A stretch of 5,158 nt of DNA from Paracoccaceae bacterium. GTDB lineage: Bacteria; Pseudomonadota; Alphaproteobacteria; Rhodobacterales; Rhodobacteraceae. The notes beneath the pieces are model-generated. The model was given only the letters and a program-made list of their open reading frames with translations, was not told where the DNA came from and did not search any database. The position numbers and the translations under genes were made by a program. The stretch spans positions 1-5,158 of the forward strand of contig SKKS01000049.1 in the NCBI GenBank assembly GCA_007123625.1. Direction: 5' to 3'. This document shows positions 1-5,142 of the stretch, piece after piece; position 1 is the stretch's first letter, and each line of letters opens with the position of its first letter.

Positions 1-666
1 CGCATCCTGCGCCGCGAACTGCCGTCCGAGACCACGCTGATCGGCTTCGCGGGCGCGCCCTGGACGGTGGCGACCTACATGATCGCCGGGCGCGGCACCC
101 CGGATCAGGGGCCCGCCCACGCCATGCGCGAAGCGGAGCCGGGCGCGTTCGATGCGCTGATCGAACGCATCACGCTGGCGACCATCGAATACCTGTCCGC
201 GCAGATCGACGCTGGGGCCGAGGTGGTCAAGATATTCGACAGCTGGGCCGGGTCGCTCAAGGGCGAGGCGTTCGACCGCTATGCCACGGAACCCGCCCGC
301 CGGATCATCGAAGCGCTCAAGGCCCGCCACCCCGGCATTCCGATCATTGCCTTCCCGCGCGAGGCAGGCGACAAATACATCGGCTTTCACGGCGCCACCG
401 GCGCCGATTGCGTGGCGCTGGACAATTCGGTGGCCCCCGAATGGGCCGCCGGGCATGTGCAGGTGGATGGCTGCGTGCAAGGCAACCTTGCATCGCGCCA
501 CATGGTCACCGGCGGGCAGGCGCTGGTCGATGACACCCGCCGCATCGTGCAGGCGTTTTCGAACGGGCCGCATATCTTCAACCTCGGGCACGGGATCACG
601 CCGGATGCCGACCCCGAGAATGTGGCGCTCATGATCGACACCGTGCGCAGCTTCAAGCGGGCGTGA
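1..666 (+). CDS. hemE: Uroporphyrinogen decarboxylase HemE, 5'-truncated by window edge
   Basis: Cytoplasmic enzyme that removes the four acetate carboxyl groups of uroporphyrinogen III to give coproporphyrinogen III, in haem and tetrapyrrole synthesis. The reading frame is open from base 1, so the gene begins outside the window. The 221 residues present are roughly the C-terminal two thirds of a protein usually about 340-350 residues long. Family signatures (fragment numbering) are GFAGAPWT (15-22), FDSWAG (79-84; its Ser probably matches the active-site Ser of human UROD) and NLGHG (194-198; its His matches the conserved C-terminal His). The internal GTG at 67 codes for Val in the middle of the GAPWTVATYM motif and is not a start. 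One oddity is that the usual GNLDP motif reads GNLAS at 161-165. No canonical terminator with a T-run follows; the next gene, on the same strand, starts 97 nt downstream. Identification is secure. Confidence 0.97.
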   Translation, partial: RILRRELPSETTLIGFAGAPWTVATYMIAGRGTPDQGPAHAMREAEPGAFDALIERITLATIEYLSAQIDAGAEVVKIFDSWAGSLKGEAFDRYATEPARRIIEALKARHPGIPIIAFPREAGDKYIGFHGATGADCVALDNSVAPEWAAGHVQVDGCVQGNLASRHMVTGGQALVDDTRRIVQAFSNGPHIFNLGHGITPDADPENVALMIDTVRSFKRA

Positions 667-687
667 TCGCGGAACATCGCCTGTGCG

Positions 688-738
688 TACCTGCAAGGCT
701 TGAGGCGGCGCCCCCGTGCAGGTAACTGTTTGGGGGCG
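688..738 (+). promoter_or_regulatory. Candidate H-type RNA pseudoknot in leader of the DUF1007/NicO unit
   Basis: Two perfect inverted repeats interlock here. TACCTGCA (688-695) pairs with TGCAGGTA (717-724), and CGCCCCC (709-715) pairs with GGGGGCG (732-738). The order arm A, arm B, A', B', with one base (716) between B and A' and seven bases (725-731) between A' and B', is the geometry of a classical H-type pseudoknot. A G-U pair between 716 and 731 could extend stem B. The structure ends 13-14 nt before the purine-rich ribosome binding site of the next gene, and CGCCC (709-713) could instead pair with GGGCG (753-757) inside that site. The pairings are visible in the sequence; a regulatory role is inference. 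It matches no riboswitch class I recognise. Alternatives are a DNA operator, a weak hemE terminator, or chance in GC-rich DNA. Confidence 0.35.
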
Positions 739-750
739 AGTCACGGGGCA

Positions 751-760
751 AAGGGCGGGG
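751..760 (+). promoter_or_regulatory. Ribosome binding site deciding the DUF1007 gene start
   Basis: The purine-rich stretch AAGGGCGGGG ends 3 nt before the ATG at 764; its GGG core (753-755) lies about 8 nt away. It favours 764 over the in-frame GTG at 716, which has no good Shine-Dalgarno sequence and lies inside the inverted repeats. Confidence 0.55.
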
Positions 761-763
761 CAG

Positions 764-1459
764 ATGCCGTACGGCAAGCGCAGGCAAGGGCAGACACGCA
801 TCGCGGCCGCGCTGGCGGGGGCGGCATTTGCCTGCCTGCCGAACGGTGGCGCCGTCGCGCATCCGCACATCTGGGTCGATGCCGGGCTGGAGGTCTATTT
901 CGACGATCAAGGCCAGCTGGCGGCGCTGCGGATCACCTGGGTCTATGACGAATTCTTCTCGATGCTGCTGCTCAGCGATCTGGAGCTGGATTCGGGCTTT
1001 TCCGGCACGCTGACCCCCGAAGACCGCGCCGCGTTGCAGGGCTTCGACATGAACTGGATCGAAGATTATCACGGCGATGTCTTCGTGTCGCTGGACGATG
1101 CGGCCCTGACCCTGACTGGCCCGCTGGAATGGACCTCGGACCTGATCGAGGGGCAGCTTGTGTCCACGCATCTGCGCGCGCTCGAGAACCGCGTGGCCCC
1201 TGATGGCGGCGACATCCGGATCGAGGTCTACGACCCCACCTATTACACCAGCTACCGCATTACCGGCACGCCGACGGTGCAGGGCCGCGCGGATTGCCAT
1301 GTGCGTATCTTCGAACCCGACTGGGATGCCGCTGATGACCGGTTGCAGGCCGCGCTGGACGAGATGCTGGGCGACGGGCTGGACATCGAGGCCGATTTTC
1401 CCGCCGTGGGGCGTTTGTTTGCCGACGAGGCCAGGATCGAATGCGCCACATCGTCCTGA
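764..1459 (+). CDS. DUF1007 family secreted protein, likely periplasmic metal-transport partner
   Basis: A 231-residue exported protein of the DUF1007 family, commonly found beside RcnA/NicO-type nickel/cobalt transporters; its biochemical role is not established. The ATG at 764 gives a good Sec signal peptide: a basic n-region (KRRQGQTR, 5-12), a hydrophobic core (about 13-25) and a cleavage site after AVA (30-32). The mature chain would then begin His-Pro-His-Ile-Trp (33-37), so the metal-binding motif sits at the new N-terminus. Other family-like segments are WVYDEFF (59-65) and YDPTYY (156-161). C178 and C227 are the only cysteines in the predicted mature chain and could form a disulfide in the periplasm. 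The downstream transporter frame begins inside this gene, overlapping by 19 nt, which suggests coupled translation and a joint role. A periplasmic metal-delivery or metal-sensing role is inference. The longer GTG start at 716 is less likely. Confidence 0.88.
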   Translation: MPYGKRRQGQTRIAAALAGAAFACLPNGGAVAHPHIWVDAGLEVYFDDQGQLAALRITWVYDEFFSMLLLSDLELDSGFSGTLTPEDRAALQGFDMNWIEDYHGDVFVSLDDAALTLTGPLEWTSDLIEGQLVSTHLRALENRVAPDGGDIRIEVYDPTYYTSYRITGTPTVQGRADCHVRIFEPDWDAADDRLQAALDEMLGDGLDIEADFPAVGRLFADEARIECATSS

Positions 1460-2445
1460 CCCTTGCAGTGGTGACGGCGGCGGCGCTGGCGGCGCTTTGG
1501 GCTGCGGGCGCGCTGGACACGGTGCAGGCCTGGGCTACCGAGGGCCAGCGCCAGTTCCAGACCGCGCTGGCGCGCGCACTGCGTGCGCTGCATGGCAACG
1601 CGCCGGGTGCGCTGGCAACGCTCTGGGGCGTGGCCTTTGCCTATGGCTTCCTGCATGCGGTGGGACCGGGGCATGGCAAGTTCCTGCTGGGCGCCTTTGG
1701 CGCGGGCACGCAGGTACAGCTGCGGCGCATGGCGGCGATCGGGCTTGCGGCAAGCCTTGCGCAGGCGGTCACGGCCATCGCGCTGGTCTATGGCGGCGTG
1801 GCGATCTTCAGCCTCAGCCGTGCGCAGATCGAGGCCGTGTCCGACGCGTGGATGGCGCCGGTCAGTCTGATCGCGATTGCCGCGCTTGGGCTGTGGCTTG
1901 TCTGGCGCGGGGCGCGCGCGCTGGCGCGGATTCAGGGCGCGCCAGCGCTTGCGGCGTCCAGTTCGGGGGCCGCTGTGGCGGGCAGGGCTACTGCGGGGGC
2001 AGGCGGGAACCACCTCCACGACCACGCGGATCATCCGCACGCCCGTCATCTCCACGCTTCAGGTGACCCCTGCACGGACTGCGGCCATCGGCACCTGCCC
2101 GATCCTGCAGCGGTTGCACGTATCGGATCGCTGCGCGAGGCCGCGCTGGTGGTCGGCGCCATCGCGCTGCGGCCCTGCACCGGGGCGCTGTTCCTGCTGA
2201 TCCTGACTTGGCGCATGGGGCTGGAATGGCAGGGCGTGACGGCGGCGCTGGCCATGGGCTTGGGCACCGCCAGCGTGACCGTCGCGGTGGGGGCGCTGGC
2301 GGTCATGGCGCGGGATGGCGCGCTGGTCTGGTCGGGGCGGATCGGCCGCCTGGCCGGGCTGGCGCCGATGGCCGAGGTGGTGGCCGGGGCGATGGTGGCG
2401 GGCGTGGCGCTGATGCTGTTTGCGGGCGGCGGGTTCGGCGGCTGA
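1441..2445 (+). CDS. NicO/RcnA-like nickel/cobalt transporter, membrane protein with His-rich loop
   Basis: A 334-residue polytopic membrane protein of the NicO family (related to E. coli RcnA), moving Ni2+ and/or Co2+ across the inner membrane. Family members include exporters and likely importers, and the sequence alone does not settle direction. The first membrane motif HAVGPGHGK (72-80) is the family's metal-site signature, and RPCTGA (244-249) is the second conserved segment. About seven hydrophobic segments can be seen (roughly 3-23, 57-84, 97-124, 138-157, 232-256, 263-290 and 308-330). Between the fourth and fifth lies a hydrophilic loop with nine His and a CxxC pair in residues 191-218, probably a metal-binding sensor or delivery loop. 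The ATG lies inside the DUF1007 gene and is preceded by CAGGA (1432-1436), a slightly close Shine-Dalgarno, consistent with translational coupling. The gene ends 7 nt before a long inverted repeat. I withhold a symbol because rcnA implies efflux. Confidence 0.9.
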   Translation: MRHIVLTLAVVTAAALAALWAAGALDTVQAWATEGQRQFQTALARALRALHGNAPGALATLWGVAFAYGFLHAVGPGHGKFLLGAFGAGTQVQLRRMAAIGLAASLAQAVTAIALVYGGVAIFSLSRAQIEAVSDAWMAPVSLIAIAALGLWLVWRGARALARIQGAPALAASSSGAAVAGRATAGAGGNHLHDHADHPHARHLHASGDPCTDCGHRHLPDPAAVARIGSLREAALVVGAIALRPCTGALFLLILTWRMGLEWQGVTAALAMGLGTASVTVAVGALAVMARDGALVWSGRIGRLAGLAPMAEVVAGAMVAGVALMLFAGGGFGG

Positions 2446-2452
2446 TCACTCC

Positions 2453-2505
2453 CCCTTCCCGCACAGGGCTTGCCCCACCCACCCGCACGCCCTGTGCGGG
2501 AAGGG
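2453..2505. terminator. Perfect 17-bp inverted repeat between convergent genes, possible bidirectional terminator
   Basis: CCCTTCCCGCACAGGGC (2453-2469) is exactly complementary to 2489-2505, with a 19-nt C-rich loop. It lies between the stop of the transporter gene (2445, plus strand) and the stop of the thioesterase gene (2537, minus strand), where one hairpin could serve both transcripts. No T-run follows on either strand, so it is not a textbook intrinsic terminator. It could act as a 3'-end stabilising hairpin or be a dispersed REP-like element. The repeat is certain; the function is inferred. Confidence 0.5.
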
Positions 2506-2536
2506 CGCACGAATCCGGCGCCGCCGCGCGCACTGC

Positions 2537-3022
2537 TCAGCCCGGCAGTATGATGCAGGTGGTGGACCCGGTGGCGTAAAGCTTCCCCAGATCCAGGCAG
2601 CGCAATTCGGCGCTGGCGACGGCGGTGGTCCGACCTGCGTGCTGGACCTTGCCCACCACCTCGATCTCGGTGCCGATGGGCAGGGCGCGGGTTATGTTCA
2701 CCTTGTATTCCAGCGTCGTGTACCAGAACCCCTGTGGCACCACGGTCATCACCGCACACCCCAGCGCCGTATCCAGAAGCGAGCCGTACCACCCCCCGTG
2801 CACCCCGCCCAACGGGTTGGTATGCCGGAACCCGGGCGCCCCGCGAAAGGCCACGCGTCCGTGTTCGACTGCATGGAGGGTGTAATTCATAACCCCTGCC
2901 ACCGGCGGCAGCGACTTGCGCCCCGCCAGCATGTCCTGCATGAACTCCAGCCCGCTGATCGCCAGCATGTCTTCGCGGGTGGGCAGCTGTTCGGGGCCGG
3001 TGGCGACAAAAGGGTCTGGCAT
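2537..3022 (-). CDS. PaaI-family hotdog-fold acyl-CoA thioesterase
   Basis: A 161-residue cytoplasmic protein with a single hotdog (4HBT) domain of the PaaI/YdiI type, which hydrolyses acyl- or aryl-CoA thioesters. The core motif NPLGGVHGGW (69-78) followed by LLDTALGCA (82-90) carries the elements expected for catalysis: the HGG turn (H75-G77) and an acidic residue (D84) on the central helix. Length is slightly above the usual 130-150, because of an N-terminal helical extension (about 1-35). The ATG at 3022 is supported by CAGGAT (plus-strand 3028-3033), about 6 nt upstream. It converges on the NicO gene and diverges from the tryptophan dioxygenase gene. The substrate cannot be read from the sequence. 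A link to aromatic-CoA metabolism through its neighbour is only a guess. Confidence 0.9.
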   Translation of the reverse strand: MPDPFVATGPEQLPTREDMLAISGLEFMQDMLAGRKSLPPVAGVMNYTLHAVEHGRVAFRGAPGFRHTNPLGGVHGGWYGSLLDTALGCAVMTVVPQGFWYTTLEYKVNITRALPIGTEIEVVGKVQHAGRTTAVASAELRCLDLGKLYATGSTTCIILPG

Positions 3023-3058
3023 TCGCGATCCTGCGGGGTGGCTGACGGGCGCGCCGCG

Positions 3059-3086
3059 ACTTTACCGCACGGTGCGTGTGTGGCAA
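3059..3086 (-). promoter_or_regulatory. Candidate sigma-70 promoter for the thioesterase gene, with palindrome in spacer
   Basis: On the minus strand, TTGCCA (3081-3086) matches the -35 consensus at five of six positions. It is followed by a 16-nt spacer and TAAAGT (3059-3064), matching the -10 consensus at four of six. Transcription would start near 3052, leaving a leader of about 30 nt before the ATG at 3022. The spacer holds an 11-bp palindrome, CGCACGGTGCG (3066-3076), which could be an operator. Motif matching only. Confidence 0.4.
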
Positions 3087-3127
3087 GCTGGCGGCTGTGA
3101 AATGGTCGCAATTCGGTTCGGGGGCGC

Positions 3128-3259
3128 ATGACACTGACTACTCCTGCAAGCCGCCCCGGAGCGCTTCCGCCGCTTTGTCGTCCCGCGGGCTGGATCGCGC
3201 AATGGCGGCGGCTCGCGATGGTGGCTGCGCTGAACGCGCGCCGGGGCGTGCCCGCCTGA
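3128..3259 (+). CDS. Possible 43-residue ORF upstream of tryptophan dioxygenase (leader peptide?)
   Basis: An ATG-initiated frame of 43 codons lies in the divergent region and ends 39 nt before the dioxygenase ATG. It is preceded by a modest G-rich element (GGGGG just before the ATG). The product is basic (six Arg, no Asp or Glu) with two Trp residues (22 and 26). It has no signal peptide or recognised domain. A 6-bp inverted repeat, ATCGCG (3194-3199) and CGCGAT (3214-3219), begins right after the first Trp codon and encloses the second. Third-position GC is lower in the first half than in neighbouring genes, which argues against a long-conserved gene. It could be a Trp-sensing leader peptide for the gene below, a small basic protein, or chance. 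Confidence 0.22.
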   Translation: MTLTTPASRPGALPPLCRPAGWIAQWRRLAMVAALNARRGVPA

Positions 3260-3298
3260 GCCACCCCCCGCGTTTCGCATTCAGTTCCGGAATTCCCC

Positions 3299-4135
3299 AT
3301 GACCGACCCCTATGACCCCGCGCGCGATGGCGCGCAGATGCGCTTTGACGCGCGCATGTCCTATACCGACTACCTCCAGCTTGATGCGGTCCTGACAGCG
3401 CAGCGCCCGCTGTCGGACGCCCACGACGAAATGCTGTTCATCATTCAGCACCAAACCTCAGAGCTGTGGATGCGGCTGGCCCTGCACGAGATCGCCGCCG
3501 CCCGCACGGCCCTGGCGCAGGACCGCTTCCGCCCGGCGTTCAAGATGCTGGCCCGCGTCAGCCGCATCTTCGAGCAGCTCAACAACGCTTGGGACGTGCT
3601 GCGCACCATGACGCCCAGCGACTACACCCGCTTCCGCGCGACCTTGGGGCAGTCGTCGGGGTTTCAGTCCTGGCAGTACCGGCTGATCGAGTTCACCCTG
3701 GGCAACCGCAACGCGGCGATGCTGAAACCCCACGCGCATCGCCCCGATCTGCTGGCGCGGCTGGAGGCGGAACTTGCGCAGCCGTCGCTTTATGCCGTTG
3801 CAGTCGCGGCGATGGCGCGGCAGGAACTGCCGGTCCCGGCGGCGGTGCTTGCGCGCGACACGCGCGCGTCATGGGTGGCCGATGACGGGCTGCGCGCCGC
3901 CTGGGCACAGGTCTACGCCATGCCGGAGGCGCATTGGGAGCTTTATGAACTGGCCGAGAAGCTGGTCGACCTCGAGGATTACTTCCGCCGCTGGCGCTTC
4001 AACCATGTCACCACGGTCGAACGGGTGATCGGATTCAAGCGCGGCTCGGGCGGTACCTCGGGGGTGGCCTATCTGCGCCGGATGCTCGAGGTCGAACTGT
4101 TCCCGGAACTGTGGCACCTGCGCACCGAACTCTGA
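3299..4135 (+). CDS. kynA: Tryptophan 2,3-dioxygenase
   Basis: Cytoplasmic haem enzyme that opens the indole ring of L-tryptophan with O2 to give N-formylkynurenine, the first step of the kynurenine pathway. The 278 residues match the usual bacterial length (about 270-300). Aligned from memory to Xanthomonas campestris TDO at a constant offset of four, the key residues are present: F47, H51 (distal His in FIIQHQTSELW), Y109 and R113 (substrate carboxylate) and H236 (haem ligand in FNHVTTVERV). The substrate loop reads GSGGTSG (249-255), with Ser250 where the reference has Thr254. The ATG at 3299 follows a weak Shine-Dalgarno (GGA, 3289-3291) inside the palindrome GGAATTCC. No kynureninase or formamidase gene lies within the window. 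The thioesterase gene diverges upstream, and the next gene is 144 bp away on the same strand. Identification is secure. Confidence 0.96.
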   Translation: MTDPYDPARDGAQMRFDARMSYTDYLQLDAVLTAQRPLSDAHDEMLFIIQHQTSELWMRLALHEIAAARTALAQDRFRPAFKMLARVSRIFEQLNNAWDVLRTMTPSDYTRFRATLGQSSGFQSWQYRLIEFTLGNRNAAMLKPHAHRPDLLARLEAELAQPSLYAVAVAAMARQELPVPAAVLARDTRASWVADDGLRAAWAQVYAMPEAHWELYELAEKLVDLEDYFRRWRFNHVTTVERVIGFKRGSGGTSGVAYLRRMLEVELFPELWHLRTEL

Positions 4136-4279
4136 GCGAAGGTGCCAGGGCGGGAGGCCAGTGCGGCGCGAAGCGTCATAAAGTTCTGGCGCCGATGGCC
4201 TTGGCGGCTAAAGTGGAACCGGAAGCGGATTTCATTCGTTGAAGAGTGCTTTCAGAAAATACCTTGGGATGTGCGGAAG

Positions 4280-5032
4280 ATGTCGGAAAATGTCGGATCG
4301 GATGGCTTGGGCAAGGTGACCTCGCGGCGGGGTTTCCTGGCGGGCGGGGCGGCGGTTGCCACGCTTGCGCTGGCAGGCTGCAGCGTCGAAACCGCGCCGA
4401 CACAAGCCAGCGCCGCACCCCCGACGACCCCGGATGGACGCCCGCGCGCCACGACCCGCGCAGCACCCCTGTCGCCGGAAGCGGCGCGCTACGGGATCGA
4501 ACCCATCAGCTACGGCCAGCTGCCCGACGGTCGGTTCGAGGTGCCGGCCCAGCCCATGAGCCTGATCCCCGAAACGCACCACCGCCAGGTCATCCCCTAT
4601 GGCGGCCCGCACCGGCCCGGCACCATCATCGTGGACAATCGTGCGCGCCACCTGTTCCTGGTCCTGCCCGAGGGGCACGCGCTGCGCTATGGCGTGGGCG
4701 TCGGGCGCGAGGGGCTGGCATTCCGCGGCACCGGCACGATCTATCGCAAGGCGCACTGGCCGACCTGGACCCCGACCGAGAACATGATCCGGCGCGAGCC
4801 CGAGCTGAAGCGGTTCGCGGGCGGATATCCCGGCGGGCTGACCAATCCGCTGGGCGCGCGGGCGCTCTACCTCATGTCGGGGGGGCGGGACCGGGGGTTC
4901 CGTATCCATGGCACGCCCGAATGGCGTTCGATCGGGAATTACGCCTCGTCGGAGTGCATCCGCATGATCCAGCACGACGTGATCGATCTCTATGAGCGCG
5001 TGCCCACGGGAACGCGCGTGATTGTCGTGTGA
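4280..5032 (+). CDS. L,D-transpeptidase (YkuD domain), predicted Tat-exported lipoprotein
   Basis: Periplasmic YkuD-fold enzyme of the ErfK/YbiS type, expected to make 3-3 peptidoglycan crosslinks or attach proteins to peptidoglycan through a catalytic Cys. From the ATG at 4280 it has 250 residues: a twin-arginine motif SRRGFL (15-20), a hydrophobic stretch (about 19-32) with lipobox LAGC (C34), a Pro/Ala/Thr-rich linker (about 38-65), then the catalytic domain (about 113-250). His210 in RIHGT and Cys226 in SSECIRM form the active site, but the residue before Cys is Glu225, where the family normally has Gly. The domain ends in a typical GTRVIVV strand. The start is uncertain: the GTG at 4316 would leave three residues before the Arg pair, and the frame is open back to a GTG at 4142, but that extension overlies AT-richer DNA and would bury the signal. 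The 144 bp upstream (4136-4279) hold no gene and no promoter I can defend. Confidence 0.9.
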   Translation: MSENVGSDGLGKVTSRRGFLAGGAAVATLALAGCSVETAPTQASAAPPTTPDGRPRATTRAAPLSPEAARYGIEPISYGQLPDGRFEVPAQPMSLIPETHHRQVIPYGGPHRPGTIIVDNRARHLFLVLPEGHALRYGVGVGREGLAFRGTGTIYRKAHWPTWTPTENMIRREPELKRFAGGYPGGLTNPLGARALYLMSGGRDRGFRIHGTPEWRSIGNYASSECIRMIQHDVIDLYERVPTGTRVIVV

Positions 5033-5109
5033 TCCTGCAAACGGGTGCAGAGGGATGCCAGGGACGCCCCCGCGGTGCACATGGTCTGACCGGTTCTCCC
5101 GCGTCCCGG

Positions 5110-5142
5110 CCCGACAGCACGGTTCCCGTGCCGCCGGTCGGG
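5110..5142. terminator. Weak candidate nested hairpin after the L,D-transpeptidase gene
   Basis: CCCGAC (5110-5115) pairs with GTCGGG (5137-5142), enclosing GCACGG (5117-5122) and CCGTGC (5126-5131) with a TTC loop. It lies 78 nt after the stop codon and lacks a T-run. A smaller hairpin, CTGCA/TGCAG, lies at 5035-5050. The rest of 5033-5158 shows no supported gene. Could be a terminator or chance in GC-rich DNA. Confidence 0.25.

Noticed and set aside
725..741. RcnR/CsoR-type operator (ACT, G-tract, AGT)
   Set aside because: The spacing between ACT and AGT is 11 nt, not the 7 nt of the known TACT-G6-N-AGTA sites, and the flanking bases do not match.
716..763. Upstream GTG start (716) for the DUF1007 gene
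   Set aside because: It adds 16 residues before a good signal peptide, has no clear ribosome binding site, and lies inside the inverted repeats; the ATG at 764 fits better.
653..1300. Long minus-strand open frame antisense to the DUF1007 gene
   Set aside because: Low-complexity, Arg-rich translation typical of antisense frames in GC-rich coding DNA; the plus-strand frame has clear family motifs.
1158..2066. 302-codon plus-strand open frame across the DUF1007/NicO junction
   Set aside because: Translation is rich in Gly, Arg, Ala and Cys with no domain, and it overlaps two well-supported genes.
2046..3134. 362-codon minus-strand open frame over the thioesterase gene
   Set aside because: Out of frame with the thioesterase, which has the hotdog motifs and a ribosome binding site; this translation has no recognisable domain and runs into the transporter gene.
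4142..4279. Extended N-terminus of the L,D-transpeptidase from the GTG at 4142
   Set aside because: It would put 46 extra residues before the Tat motif and lipobox, and this stretch is AT-richer and reads as intergenic.
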